In this document: positions 36,879 through 46,884 of the stretch, piece after piece
Position numbering within the stretch: position 1 is the stretch's first letter
Layout of the letters: each line of letters begins with the position of its first letter
Origin: Sphingomonas aliaeris
GTDB taxonomy: Bacteria > Pseudomonadota > Alphaproteobacteria > Sphingomonadales > Sphingomonadaceae
Assembly: GCF_016743815.1 (NCBI RefSeq)
Contig: NZ_CP061035.1
Span: forward strand, 3,531,001 to 3,595,000
Length of the DNA: 64,000 nt
Reading direction: 5' to 3'
Notes under the pieces: generated by a model
What the model was told of the DNA's origin: nothing
What the model saw: the letters and a program-made list of their open reading frames with translations, nothing else
The model's database searches: none
Translations under genes and position numbers: made by a program

Positions 36879-37624
36879 GCATGATGCCCAACCAGAACGC
36901 CTTCGTTGGTGCGGTGCCGCTGACCTATGGTCGCACCGGGCCGGCGGCGGACGCCAACGCGCTGGCGCGCAAGCATCTGCCGATGATCCGCCGCGTCGCG
37001 TGGCATGTGCATGGCAGCATGAGCAGCGCGATCGAGGTCGAGGATTTGATCCAGATCGGGCTTGTCGCTTTGGTCGAGGCGACGAGCGGATTCGAGGATC
37101 GCGGGCAAGTGACGTTCGAGCAATATCTGCTGACGCGGGTGCGGGGATCGATGATCGACGCGCTGCGGCGGCAGGCGACGCTGACGCGCGGCGCGATGCA
37201 GCGGCGGCGTGCCTATGCCGAGGCGGTAAGAGCGCTGACCGACGAGACGGGTGTGAAACCGAAGGACGACATGATTGCGGAAAGGCTTGGCGTGACGCTG
37301 GAAAAACTACGGCTCGACTATTCGGCGGCGGAACCGCTGCGCTTCGAATCGATCGACGAGGTCTATGCCGACGACCAGCCGTGGTTTGCGAGTGCGGAGC
37401 CCGATGCGTTCGAGCAATTGTCCGAGAACGATCTGCGCGGCGCGTTAATCGCGGCGATCTCCGCTCTGCCCGAACGCGAAGCGCAGGTGGTGCAGTTATA
37501 TTATGTCGAGGAACTGAACCTCGAGGAGATCGGGCTGGTGCTGGGCGTCGGCGCGGCGCGGGTGTGCCAGATCAAGGCTAGCGCGCACCAGAAGCTGAAG
37601 AAGGCGCTGGGGGCGGCGCGGTGA
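36875..37624 (+). CDS. fliA: RNA polymerase sigma-28 factor FliA
   Basis: 249 aa. Regions 2 to 4 of a sigma-70-family factor are visible: VEDLIQIGLVALVEATSGFE with TFEQYLLTRVRGSMIDALRR (region 2), AERLGVTLEKLRLDYS (region 3) and LPEREAQVVQLYYVEELNLE with IGLVLGVGAARVCQIKASAH (region 4, helix-turn-helix). RGSMIDALR is the FliA/WhiG hallmark. It should recognise the TAAAG..GYCGTT promoters of flgM, fliD and fliC. Overlaps flhA by four bases. Confidence 0.95.
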   Translation: MSMMPNQNAFVGAVPLTYGRTGPAADANALARKHLPMIRRVAWHVHGSMSSAIEVEDLIQIGLVALVEATSGFEDRGQVTFEQYLLTRVRGSMIDALRRQATLTRGAMQRRRAYAEAVRALTDETGVKPKDDMIAERLGVTLEKLRLDYSAAEPLRFESIDEVYADDQPWFASAEPDAFEQLSENDLRGALIAAISALPEREAQVVQLYYVEELNLEEIGLVLGVGAARVCQIKASAHQKLKKALGAAR

Positions 37625-37663
37625 TGTTCGCTCGGTGGTGCAGCCCTTTACGTCACCACATCA

Positions 37664-37759
37664 TCGTCATTCCCGCGCAGGCGGGAATCCATACTGGCTG
37701 TCGCTGGTGATCCATTTCCAACGTCGTGATTATGGATTCCCGCCTGCGCGGGAATGACG
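37664..37759. repeat. Palindromic repeat, GTCATTCCCGCG family, copy 2
   Basis: Arms at 37664-37690 and 37733-37759 are reverse complements over 27 bp (CGTCATTCCCGCGCAGGCGG at the left edge). Same family as 33662-33772. It lies between the convergent fliA and TonB receptor genes, where it can serve as a two-way terminator. Confidence 0.85.
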
Positions 37760-37788
37760 GAACTGGCCGGGGACGACCACTCCCCGCC

Positions 37789-40419
37789 TCAGAAGAACAA
37801 TTTCCTCACCGTCACCCGCACCGTGCGGCCGAGCGGATCCAGATAATCCGGCTGGAAGCCGACCGGGGTCGCGCCCGCTGAGTCGGTGACGCGCTGACGC
37901 GTGTTGAACAGATTGTCGACGCCGACGCTGATCCGCATGCCGCGCACCCAGGGGTGCTTCTTTACCAGATCCAGCCGCTGGCCGAGATCGGCGAACAGGC
38001 GCAAATTGGCGGTGGCGAGGCCGCCGAAATTGAGCACTTCCGGTGACGTCGGCGTGCCGCCGTTGACGGTCGTGCCGCTCTGCCAGTTGCCGGACAGGCG
38101 CGCGCCGATGCCGTTGTTGGAATAGCCGGCCTGCACCTCGACCTGATGGCGCGATTGCCCGCCATTTCCGCCGATCGCATCGCCGTTCAGCAGATCGAGC
38201 CGGGGTCCGCCATTCGCGACGGTAACGCGGTTGGTGAAATTGTACGTGTGGTAGACCGCGAAGTTGAGGCGTCCCCCGCCCTGCCCGCCGCCGCCGCCGA
38301 AGCGACCGCCACCGCCGGGCCGGCCTTCGCCGCCGCCACGTCCTTCGCCCGCCGCACGTCCTTCGCCCGCGGGCCGACCCTCACCGCCAGCACCGGCTGC
38401 GGGTGCGCCCTCGCCGCCCGGGCGACGGCCGGGGAAGGTCATGCCGGCGAACGGGTTGGGCCCGGTGCCGGCGCGGAACGCCTCCAATTCCTTCTGGATC
38501 TTGGACTTGAGCGGCGTCGAGAAATTGACGCCCCAGCGGAGCAGCGAGTTGCTGCTTTCGGCATAGTTGATCGGGCGCGCATCGACCTGCAGCAGATTGC
38601 CGGCGGCATCGCGCAGGAAACGCTGCGGGAATGCCGCCTCGATCGCCGCGGTCGGCGTGGGGAAGGACGCGATCGGATTGTCGGTGCGGTTCTTGACGAA
38701 GCTGGAGGTGAAGGAAATGTCCTTCTTGCTCCACGGCTTCACCGTCAGGCCCAGGCGCATGACGTGCTTGTTGCTGGCGATCAGGTTGGGATTGCCGCCG
38801 GTCAGCTGGGTCACGGTCGCAGTGGTGCCGGCGATATAGTCGAACACGCGCGCATTGGCGGTCGCGATCGTCGGGTTGCCGAGCTGCTGCGCGCTGGGCG
38901 CCTCGTCCTGATCGGTGACGGTCAGGATGAAACGCACCGCATCGACCGGCGCCCAGTTCGCGCCATAGCCGATCGTGGTCAGCGTGCCGAAGTCCGACAG
39001 GTGATCCGCGGCGATGTTGAAGTTCGCCGACAACTGGCCAAGGAACGGCAGCACGTCCTTGCCGCGGCTGGCGATCGGCAGGTCGATATTCGCCTGGCCG
39101 TTGACGATGTCGCGCGAGACGCTGCCGCGCTGCGTGACGCCGAGACGCAGCGAATCGCTGTCGAAATCGCTGGTCGATGCGCCGACGCGGAAGCTGGTCG
39201 AGACCTTGCCGGCCGGGAGCGAGAAGAGCGTGCCGTTGACCAGCATGTCCGCGCCCGCGACGTTCGACGTGGAGCGTGCGCGGTTGGTGGAGACGAAATC
39301 GCCCGCGTTCAGCACGCCGCGCGGATCGGCGGCGGGATCGTTCGCATTGATCCGCGCCTGGAAGGCGGAGGCGTCGGTGACGTCGGTATAGGTCTTGGAT
39401 CGCACCCGATCGTAATTGCCGGTCAGCGACCAGCGCCACGTGCCGACATCGCCGTTCAGCGTCGTGCCGAGATGCGTGGTGAGCGACGTCTTCCGCTGCA
39501 ATAACGGGTTCAGCCCCAGCGTGCGCACGACCGTCCCCGCGCTGCCGCCGGTGGCGAACGGACTGCCCGCGGGCACGCCGAGCGACAGGCCGGGCAGACC
39601 GTTCAGCCCGTTGCCGTCGTTCGTATCGAGGCTGGCATTGAGCGTCGCGCCGATATTCCCGAAGATGTTGCGCGCGTGGCTCGCGTTCGCGCTGAACGCC
39701 CGCGACGAGCCGAGCAGGGTTCGGAACGGGCGCTGGTCGACCGGATCGATGCTGGTCGTGGCGAGCGGGGTGATGTTGCGCTCGTCCTCGGTCAGCGCGC
39801 TGCTGCGCGTATATTCGAGATGCGCGTTGGTGCGCTTGTCCTGCGCGATGCGGAGCAGGTCGATCTCGCCGTTCGGGGTATTGCGTCCGCCCTCGGTCGC
39901 GATCCGGTCGGTCAGTTCGATGGTCGCGGCGCGGAAGCGGCGGCGCAGGACAAAGTTCACCACCTTCTGGTCGGCACGATAGCCGTATTTCAGCGCGACT
40001 TCCTCGGGTAGGATCTCGACACGCTGGATCGCTTCGGTCGGCAGGTCGCGGATTTCCTGGAAGCCCGAGATGCGGCGGCCGTTCAACAGCACGACCGGTG
40101 CGCCGCCGCGACCGGAAGTGGTTTGCGGCGCGAGTTCGCTGAGCAGTTCGGACACCGATCCGACGCCGTAGGAGCGGATGTCGGCGGGGCTCAATTGCTG
40201 TTCGGGCGGAATATCCCCGATCACCGATCCGCGCGGACGCTGCCCGGTAACGACGATCTCGCCTTCGTCGGCTTCCGCATCCGATGCAGGTTCCGGCGTC
40301 TGCGCAGCGAAGGTCGACGGAGTTTGGGCGGCAGTCTGGGGGGCGGGGGTGGTTTGCGCCGCGACGATCGTCGGCATCCCGCCCAGCACCGCAAGCAAAC
40401 CCAGATTCGAAACGCGCAT
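37789..40419 (-). CDS. TonB-dependent outer-membrane receptor with Gly-rich insert
   Basis: 876 aa from ATG 40419, preceded by GGAGA; a longer open frame to 40554 would run into the fliC terminator. Signal peptide (SNLGLLAVLGGMPTIVAAQ), a plug domain with IVVTGQRPRGSVIGD and PVVLLNGRRISGF, then a 22-strand-type barrel ending in RVTVRKLFF with terminal Phe. Residues about 660-718 form a Gly/Arg/Glu-rich low-complexity run (GEGRPAGEGR repeats). The ligand is unknown; no transport partner genes are adjacent. Its presence inside the flagellar locus looks accidental or a later insertion. Confidence 0.88.
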   Translation of the reverse strand: MRVSNLGLLAVLGGMPTIVAAQTTPAPQTAAQTPSTFAAQTPEPASDAEADEGEIVVTGQRPRGSVIGDIPPEQQLSPADIRSYGVGSVSELLSELAPQTTSGRGGAPVVLLNGRRISGFQEIRDLPTEAIQRVEILPEEVALKYGYRADQKVVNFVLRRRFRAATIELTDRIATEGGRNTPNGEIDLLRIAQDKRTNAHLEYTRSSALTEDERNITPLATTSIDPVDQRPFRTLLGSSRAFSANASHARNIFGNIGATLNASLDTNDGNGLNGLPGLSLGVPAGSPFATGGSAGTVVRTLGLNPLLQRKTSLTTHLGTTLNGDVGTWRWSLTGNYDRVRSKTYTDVTDASAFQARINANDPAADPRGVLNAGDFVSTNRARSTSNVAGADMLVNGTLFSLPAGKVSTSFRVGASTSDFDSDSLRLGVTQRGSVSRDIVNGQANIDLPIASRGKDVLPFLGQLSANFNIAADHLSDFGTLTTIGYGANWAPVDAVRFILTVTDQDEAPSAQQLGNPTIATANARVFDYIAGTTATVTQLTGGNPNLIASNKHVMRLGLTVKPWSKKDISFTSSFVKNRTDNPIASFPTPTAAIEAAFPQRFLRDAAGNLLQVDARPINYAESSNSLLRWGVNFSTPLKSKIQKELEAFRAGTGPNPFAGMTFPGRRPGGEGAPAAGAGGEGRPAGEGRAAGEGRGGGEGRPGGGGRFGGGGGQGGGRLNFAVYHTYNFTNRVTVANGGPRLDLLNGDAIGGNGGQSRHQVEVQAGYSNNGIGARLSGNWQSGTTVNGGTPTSPEVLNFGGLATANLRLFADLGQRLDLVKKHPWVRGMRISVGVDNLFNTRQRVTDSAGATPVGFQPDYLDPLGRTVRVTVRKLFF

Positions 40420-40527
40420 TACATTCTCCGACACCGTGATGGGGCAGCGAGTAGCGGCCAATTGTCGCAAGAATGTGCCGGTCGCGCTGAATATCCGCTG
40501 ACACCGGACGAATATGGTGTGCAGATG

Positions 40528-40561
40528 CAAAAACCCCGGCGGCCTGTCGGCCACCGGGGTT
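40528..40561 (-). terminator. Rho-independent terminator of fliC
   Basis: On the minus strand a 13-bp stem (AACCCCGGTGGCC / GGCCGCCGGGGTT, one mismatch) with a four-base GACA loop is followed by a run of five T. It lies 90 bp past the fliC stop codon, in the correct orientation, and separates flagellin from the TonB-dependent receptor read in the same direction. Confidence 0.88.
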
Positions 40562-40650
40562 CTCGCTTGCCCTTCGCATCGGGTGGGAAGGAAGGGCCCG
40601 GTCGGCCACCAGCACCCATAGGGGGGCGGTGCCGGGGCCGCTTCCGATCC

Positions 40651-41469
40651 TTAACGCAGGAGCGAGAGCACGCTCTGCTGCGACTGGTTCGCCTGGGCGA
40701 GCATCGCGGTCGATGCCTGGCTCAGGATCTGTGCCTTTGCGAGGTTGGTCGTTTCGGCCGAGAAATCGGCGTCTTCGATACGGCTGCGCGCGTCGGTCAG
40801 GTTGGTAACGTTGGACGTCAGGTTGTTGACCACCGACTGCAGGCGGTTCTGCGACGCACCCAGCGAAGCGCGGTTGGTGTTGACCGTCTTCAGCGCAGCG
40901 TCGACCGTCGCCAGGGCCGCGTTAGCGCCATCGGCATCTGAGATATCGATGTCGGCTACACCGTCGAGGGTAACAACGGCCAGCGATAGATCGACCGTCT
41001 CGTCAGCATTTGCGCCGACCTGAATCTTGACCACGCCGCTAGCGCCGGCGTCACCAGTAAACAATTCAACATTGTTGAACTTGGAGTTCTCGAGAATATC
41101 CGTGATCTGGCTGGTGAGTTCGCCGACTTCGGTCTGAAGGTTCTCGCGGTCTTCGTCCGCATAGGTGCCCGATGCCGACTGGACCGACAGTTCGCGGATT
41201 CGCTGCAGCATGTTGGTGACTTCGCTCAGGCCGCCTTCTGCCGTCTGCGCCATCGACATGCCGTCGTTCGCATTACGGATCGCCTGGTTCATGCCCTTGA
41301 CCTGCGAGGTCATCGACGAGGCGATGGCGAGACCGGCGGCATCGTCCTTGGCCGAGTTGATGCGCTTGCCGGTCGACAGGCGCTCGATGCTCTGCTGAAG
41401 GCTGATGTTCGCGGAATTCGACGCATTCGATGCGCGCAGCGAACCGATATTGGTTCCGATTACAGTCAT
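40651..41469 (-). CDS. fliC: Flagellin
   Basis: 272 aa. N-terminal D0/D1 domain [40 protein letters not shown], and the C-terminal D0 helix [20 protein letters not shown] with LLR at the end. The central variable region is short (about residues 140-180), so this is a minimal flagellin without D3. It is the only flagellin gene in the window. Monocistronic, behind a sigma-28-type promoter at 41539 and closed by the terminator at 40528. Confidence 0.96.
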   Translation of the reverse strand: MTVIGTNIGSLRASNASNSANISLQQSIERLSTGKRINSAKDDAAGLAIASSMTSQVKGMNQAIRNANDGMSMAQTAEGGLSEVTNMLQRIRELSVQSASGTYADEDRENLQTEVGELTSQITDILENSKFNNVELFTGDAGASGVVKIQVGANADETVDLSLAVVTLDGVADIDISDADGANAALATVDAALKTVNTNRASLGASQNRLQSVVNNLTSNVTNLTDARSRIEDADFSAETTNLAKAQILSQASTAMLAQANQSQQSVLSLLR

Positions 41470-41538
41470 GTCAAAGTCTCCGTATGTGACTTGACGATCC
41501 TCGCCGCCCCCTAGCGGATGGCTGAGCCGTCAGCAGAG

Positions 41539-41564
41539 ATAACGACCGCTATCGCCGGACTTTA
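41539..41564 (-). promoter_or_regulatory. Sigma-28-type promoter of fliC
   Basis: Minus strand TAAAGTCC (41564-41557), 10 bases, then GTCGTTAT (41546-41539). It shares TAAAG and GYCGTT with the flgM and fliD promoters, with the spacer one base short of the usual 11. Expected leader before the fliC ATG is about 60 nt. Confidence 0.68.
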
Positions 41565-41754
41565 AGTACCCCCGCGAAAATCTTTTGGCGCAAGGGCGAC
41601 CGGGGCAGGTCCGGCCCCTCACGCGCGCATACGCGTAGGGCGACGCACGCACCGGCGGGCCGCGCGCCCGGAAATATTTTGCCGCCCGGCAATGTACTTA
41701 ACGCGCTGTTTACCAACTCCCCCGCATTACCCCCTGACATCAAGGGGATTTCTC

Positions 41755-43089
41755 ATGCGTCCGCCGCTCACCAACACGATCCGGTCCATCGTTCCATCCG
41801 CAGCGATCCTGCGGCAGAGATATGCGCTGGTCTCGGGCCTGCGCGCTCAGGGGTTCGCGGTGCGGTCGTTCGAGGACGGCAAGCCGCAGCCGGGCGAACT
41901 GTTCCTGATCGCGGATGGCGAGACGCCCCCCGCCCCCGCCCGTACGGTGATCGTCGGCGAGGATGGCGATTACGTCCAGCCGTCGCGCGACGGCAGCCCG
42001 GCGCGCATCGCCTTCTCGCCCGCCAACGCCGCGGTCGGCAACGGCTTCGTCCGCGCGCTGGTCGCCGGGGCCGATGCACCGACCGCCGCCGATCCCGAAA
42101 GCCTGGCGCTGTACGCGCTGGCCGAACGCGTCGCGGGTGCCGACATCACCGTCTTGATCAACGGCCCGACCGGCACCGGCAAGGAAGTGCTGGCCAAGCA
42201 TATCCACCTGTCGTCCGAACGCCGCGACGGCCCGTTCATTGCGATCAATTGCGCGGCCTTGCCGGAAACCATGCTGGAGGCGTTGCTGTTCGGGCATCAG
42301 AAGGGTGCGTTCACCGGCGCATCGTCCGGCGGCGAAGGTTTCTTCCGCGCGGCGAACGGCGGCACGTTGCTGCTCGACGAGATCGCCGAGATGCCGATCC
42401 AGTTGCAGGCCAAATTGCTGCGCGCGTTGCAGGAGCGTGAGGTCGTTCCGATCGGTGCGTCGACGCCGGAGAAGATCGACGTCCGCGTCATCGCCTGCGC
42501 CAACCGCGATCTCCAGACCGAAGTCGCCGAAGGCCGCTTCCGCGCCGATCTGTATTACCGCCTGTCCGTTTTCCCGCTGAGCACGCGCCCGCTGAACGAG
42601 CGTCGTCAGGATATCCCCGCGCTCGCCGCGACGATGATCCTGCGCCACGCGGGCAGCCGCAGCATCGTGCCGTGGCCGGAAACCGCGGCGATCGACGCGC
42701 TGGTCGGCCACGACTGGCCCGGCAACGTCCGCGAGCTGGAAAACGTGATCCAGCGCGCGTTGTTGCTGTGTGGCGGCGACACGATCCGGGCGGACCATAT
42801 CGTGTTCGACCGGCCCGCAGCATCGGTGCAGCAAAATGCAGCAAACGATCAACCGGGACAGCCCGCGACGCTGGGCAACATCGTGCAGATGCATGAATTC
42901 CAGGCGATCCGCGAGACGCTGGCCGCGTGCGGCGGCAGCCGGATCGAGACGGCGAAGCGGCTTGGTATCTCGGAACGCACGTTGCGCTACCGGCTCGCCA
43001 AGGCGCGCGAACAGGGTGAGGCGATCACGCCCGCCGCCAATCAGGCAGCGTGGGGCGTTAGCGCCGCCAATCAGGCGGCCGGGGCATGA
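41755..43089 (+). CDS. Sigma-54-dependent flagellar transcriptional activator (FlbD/FleQ-like)
   Basis: 444 aa from ATG 41755 with AAGGGGA upstream. A short degenerate receiver-like N-terminal region (no clear phospho-acceptor) is followed by the AAA+ domain, with Walker A GPTGTGKEVLAKHIH, the sigma-54-contacting GAFTGA loop (KGAFTGASSG), Walker B GTLLLDEIAEM and the R-finger region. A C-terminal Fis-type helix-turn-helix ends in RIETAKRLGISERTLRYRLA. It is the obvious activator of the four sigma-54 promoters in the window. Overlaps fliE by four bases. Confidence 0.92.
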   Translation: MRPPLTNTIRSIVPSAAILRQRYALVSGLRAQGFAVRSFEDGKPQPGELFLIADGETPPAPARTVIVGEDGDYVQPSRDGSPARIAFSPANAAVGNGFVRALVAGADAPTAADPESLALYALAERVAGADITVLINGPTGTGKEVLAKHIHLSSERRDGPFIAINCAALPETMLEALLFGHQKGAFTGASSGGEGFFRAANGGTLLLDEIAEMPIQLQAKLLRALQEREVVPIGASTPEKIDVRVIACANRDLQTEVAEGRFRADLYYRLSVFPLSTRPLNERRQDIPALAATMILRHAGSRSIVPWPETAAIDALVGHDWPGNVRELENVIQRALLLCGGDTIRADHIVFDRPAASVQQNAANDQPGQPATLGNIVQMHEFQAIRETLAACGGSRIETAKRLGISERTLRYRLAKAREQGEAITPAANQAAWGVSAANQAAGA

Positions 43090-43445
43090 GCGTCGGTGGC
43101 GTAGGCGCCCCGATGGGGGTGGACCGGGTGATGGCGCTGCGTGCGCAGATCCTGGAACGCAATCAGGCGCTCGCGCGTGCGAATTCCGCCGCAGGGGCGC
43201 CCGCACCCGCGACGGAAGCGAAGCCGACCAGCTTCACCTCCGCAATGGAAGACGCGCTGAAAAGCGTGAACGAGGGCCAGCAAAAGGCCAGCGACCTGTC
43301 CGCTTCCTATGAACGCGGCGAAACGGTCGACATCGCCAAGGTGATGCTGGCGCGCCAGCAGGCGAGCGTCGGCTTCGAGGCGACCTTGCAGGTCCGCAAC
43401 AAACTCCTGTCCGCCTACAAGGACATCATGAGCATGCCGGTGTAA
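43086..43445 (+). CDS. fliE: Flagellar hook-basal body protein FliE
   Basis: 119 aa. The C-terminal helices FTSAMEDALKSVNEGQQKAS and VDIAKVMLARQQASVGFEAT, LQVRNKLLSAYKDIMSMPV are the FliE signature. It links the MS ring to the rod. Overlaps the activator gene upstream; fliF starts one base after its stop. Confidence 0.94.
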   Translation: MSVGGVGAPMGVDRVMALRAQILERNQALARANSAAGAPAPATEAKPTSFTSAMEDALKSVNEGQQKASDLSASYERGETVDIAKVMLARQQASVGFEATLQVRNKLLSAYKDIMSMPV

Positions 43446-43446
43446 T

Positions 43447-45104
43447 ATGAGCAACGCACTCATCCCCAACGGCGCCGTTCCCGAACGGTTCGCCAATCCG
43501 CTGCACCAGATTTCCGGTTTCATGGGCCAGCCCGCGGTGCGCCGCAGCCTGCCGATGATCCTGATGCTGGGGCTGATCGGTGCCGCCATCCTCGCCTGGA
43601 TGACGCTGGCCGCCGCACCGCAGAAGATCCTGTTCGCGCAGCTTGCCGATGCCGACAAGGCATCCGTCACGCAGGCGCTGGAACAGGCGAACATCGCATC
43701 GAAGATCGACGATGCCGGCGCGCTGACCGTCGATGAAGACGATTATGCGCGTGCGAAGATGCTGCTGGCGGGCCAAGGCCTGCCCAAGGCGACGCCGGGC
43801 GGCTATGCGATCCTCGACCAACTGCCGATGGGCGTGTCGCGCGCGGTGGAAGGCGAACGCCTGCGTCAGGCGCGCGAGACCGAACTGGCGCGATCGATCG
43901 AGGAAATCGATTCGGTCGCCGAGGCGCGCGTGCATCTCGCGACCCCCGAAGCCTCCGTGTTCGTGCGCGACAATGCCGCGCCGTCCGCGTCCGTCATCCT
44001 GAAATTGCAGGCCGGCCGATCGCTGAGCGAGGCGCAGGTCAATTCGGTGATCAATCTGGTGGCATCGTCCGTGCCGGGCATGAAGGCGGATTCGGTGACG
44101 ATCGTCGACCAGATGGGTGGATTGCTGACCAAGTCGTCGTCCGGCGATGGCGGCCTCGGCGCGGCCGGCGACGAGCGGATCGCGTTCCAGCGCCGGATCG
44201 AGGACAAATATCGCGCGCAGGTGGTGCAGTTGCTGACGCCGTTGGTCGGGGCGGGCAATTTCTCGACCGAAGTGCAAGCCGATGTCGATCTGGACGAGAC
44301 GCAGGCGACGCGCGAATCCTATGACAAGCAGGGATCGCTGAAGGTCGAGCAGGGCAATTGGACGGGTAACCAGCCGGAGAGTGCCGGGCAGCAGCCGGGC
44401 GGTATCCCGGGTGCGCTGTCGAACACGCCGCCGCCGGCCTCGACTTTGGTCGCCCCGAACGGCGCGGCGGCTGCGCCGGCCGCACCGGGCACTGCCCCCG
44501 CCAACGCCCCCCGCCGACGATGAAGCAGAGCGACCAGTTCGCCCGCGCCTATGATCTCGGCAAGGAAGTGTCCGTCACGCGCGCCGCGCCGGGCGGGGTC
44601 AAGCGCCTGTCGGTCGCGGTATTGCTGCGCGATGTCGAGGGCAGCAAGCCGCGCAGCCCGGTGGAGATCCAGCAGATCACGCAATTGGTGCAGACCGCGG
44701 TCGGCTATGCGCAGGCGCGCGGCGATCAGGTGACCGTCATCAGCCGCAAGTTCGCCGGGGCCGCGACGCTGACCGACAAGCCCGCCTGGTACGACAATGC
44801 GTGGCTGCCGATCGTCGCACGCAACGTGACCGCGATCGTCATCGCACTGCTGGTGCTGATCATGGGCGTGCGTCCCCTGTCCAAGGCGCTGATGAAGAAG
44901 CGCGACGATGCGTCGCGTCCGGCGCTCGGCCGCGACATGAATTCGGCATCCGGCGAGGGCGGCCAATCGAACCACGCGCCGGTCGGGATCGAACAGATCG
45001 AAGGCGCGACGAATTACGACGACCGTATCGGCATGGTGCGCGGCTTTACGCGCGACAATCCGGCGCGCGCCGCGCTCGCCGTCCGGGACATGATCAAGTC
45101 ATGA
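43447..45104 (+). CDS. fliF: Flagellar MS-ring protein FliF (one frameshift at 44507-44512)
   Basis: The first 358 residues contain the first membrane helix (LPMILMLGLIGAAILAWMTL) and the ring-building motifs LPKATPGGYAILDQLPMGVS, ELARSIEEIDSVAEARVHLA. The frame is lost at a run of six C; with a seventh it continues NAPPPTMKQSDQFARAYDLG into the second half, with the C-terminal helix (IVARNVTAIVIALLVLIMGV) and the FliG-binding tail, giving 553 codons. The product makes the membrane MS ring. Overlaps fliG by four bases. The shift is almost certainly a sequencing or assembly indel. Confidence 0.88.
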
Positions 45105-46120
45105 ACGCACCCACGGGAGGCATGGGCCGCAGCTATACCGGCGTCGAGCGCGCCGCGGTGCTGATGATGCTGGTCGGCGAGGAGGAAGCGGCTGCGATCC
45201 TGCAGAAGCTGGATCCGGAGGAAGTGCGCCAGCTGGGCAAGGCGATGTTCGCCGTCGCCGATGTCAGCGAACGCGAGGTGGAGGACGTGCTGGACGATTT
45301 CGTCGGCAAGGCGCGCGAGCGGACCGGGATCAGTTTCGATCCGCGCCCGCAGATCGAGGCGGTGATGACGCGCGCGCTGGGCCAGGAAAAGGCCGACAGC
45401 GTGCTCGCACGGATCGTGCCGGCGGAGGATGCGTGCCAGATCGACCTGCTCGACTGGCTCGATGCGCCGGAGATCGCCAGCATGATCGAGAAGGAGCATC
45501 CGCAGATCTCCGCCGTGCTGATCGCCAATCTGGATCCGGCGGTGGCGGCGCAGGTGCTGGAACTGCTGCCCGACGGCGTGCAGCCCGACATCCTGCACCG
45601 CATCGCCAAGCTGGGGCCGATCACGCCCGAGGCGATCGAGACGCTGACCGCGATGCTCGCCAGCCGGTCGAGCAAGCCGCAGGCGTCGGCGGGGCTGACG
45701 ATGGGGGGCACGCGCGATGCGGCGAAGATCCTGTCGAGCGCGCGCAAGGCGACCGAGCAGCGCGTGATGCCGAAGCTGTTCAAGATCGACCGCGAAGTTG
45801 CCAAGGCGATCGAGGAGGCGATGTTCGTGTTCGACAATCTGCTGGAGCTGGACGACAAGAATCTCGGCACGCTGATCCGCAACATCGACGGCGAGATCCT
45901 GACGCGCGCGCTGAAGGGCGTGGACCAAAGCATCCGCGACCGCTTCCTCGGCTGCATGTCGAGCCGCGCGGCGGACGGCATTCGCGACGAGATGGAAGCA
46001 CGCGGGCCGATGAAGCTGACCGAAGTGCTCGACGCGCAGAAGGTGATCATCCAGATCGCGCGCAACCTGGCGAAGGACGGCACGATCCAGATGGGCGGAG
46101 GGGAAGACGATTATGTCTGA
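45101..46120 (+). CDS. fliG: Flagellar motor switch protein FliG
   Basis: 339 aa. The three armadillo-type domains are recognisable, with GVERAAVLMMLVGEEEAAAI at the N-terminus, the EHPQISAVLIANLDPAVAAQ (EHPQ motif) of the middle domain, and the C-terminal torque helix region with AIEEAMFVFDNLLELDDKNL and charged residues such as DQSIRDRFLGCMSSR. It connects the MS ring to the stators and FliM. Overlaps fliF and fliH. Confidence 0.95.
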   Translation: MNAPTGGMGRSYTGVERAAVLMMLVGEEEAAAILQKLDPEEVRQLGKAMFAVADVSEREVEDVLDDFVGKARERTGISFDPRPQIEAVMTRALGQEKADSVLARIVPAEDACQIDLLDWLDAPEIASMIEKEHPQISAVLIANLDPAVAAQVLELLPDGVQPDILHRIAKLGPITPEAIETLTAMLASRSSKPQASAGLTMGGTRDAAKILSSARKATEQRVMPKLFKIDREVAKAIEEAMFVFDNLLELDDKNLGTLIRNIDGEILTRALKGVDQSIRDRFLGCMSSRAADGIRDEMEARGPMKLTEVLDAQKVIIQIARNLAKDGTIQMGGGEDDYV

Positions 46121-46874
46121 TATGTCGCCGCGACTACACGCGACCTTCCAGGCCGGATTTTCCGCGCGGCACGATGCCGCCGCGCATGTGCTGCATCAGG
46201 CGTTCGACCGGCCGGGCGAAGGCTTCGCCGCCTACGACCTGCGCGAGCGGGCGGCGCAATCCGGGCCGGTGGGCTTTTCGCCGCACAACCCGAGCCCGAA
46301 GCATTTCGCGCCGGAAAACCCCGGCACCAACCCGACCGAGGGGTGGAACCCGTTCGACGCGAACGCGACGGCCGAGGCACCGCATTTCGTCGATCCCGTC
46401 GCGACCGCGCATGCCGCTGGCTATGCCGAGGGGATCGCCGCCGCGCTCGCCGAAACCGCGGAAGCGGGCGAACGCGATCGTGCGCTGCTGACCCGGTTGG
46501 GCGAGGCGTTGCGCAGCGAGGACCGGCTGGACCGCGACCGGATGGCACAGCATCTGCGCCAGACGGTGCTGTTCCTTGTGTCGAAACTGGTCGGCGAGAT
46601 CGGGGTCGCACCCGACATGCTGGCGGGCCGGATCGACGCCGCGTCCGACATGCTTGCCGACGCCGCCGAATCCGCGATGCTGCGCGTCCATCCGGACGAT
46701 GTCGCGCTGCTGGAGGGCAAGTTGCCGCGCAGCATCTTCGCGGTCGGCGACGCTGCGATCGCGCGGGGCAGTTTCGTGCTGGAATCCGCATCGACGATCG
46801 TCGAGGACGGGCCGGAATTGTGGCTGGAACAGCTTGCCGCCGCGATCGACCGCGTCGCCGTGCCGTCCGTCTGA
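46113..46874 (+). CDS. fliH: Flagellar export ATPase regulator FliH
   Basis: 253 aa. Variable N-terminal half, then AHAAGYAEGIAAALAETAEA (GxxxG-like helix typical of FliH) and a C-terminal domain with RVHPDDVALLEGKLP and VEDGPELWLEQLAAAIDRV. It binds and restrains FliI and docks it to the C ring. Overlaps fliG by eight bases; fliI follows after ten bases. Sequence conservation is low, as in the family, so the call uses context. Confidence 0.85.
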   Translation: MSDMSPRLHATFQAGFSARHDAAAHVLHQAFDRPGEGFAAYDLRERAAQSGPVGFSPHNPSPKHFAPENPGTNPTEGWNPFDANATAEAPHFVDPVATAHAAGYAEGIAAALAETAEAGERDRALLTRLGEALRSEDRLDRDRMAQHLRQTVLFLVSKLVGEIGVAPDMLAGRIDAASDMLADAAESAMLRVHPDDVALLEGKLPRSIFAVGDAAIARGSFVLESASTIVEDGPELWLEQLAAAIDRVAVPSV

Positions 46875-46884
46875 AGCGGCCCGG

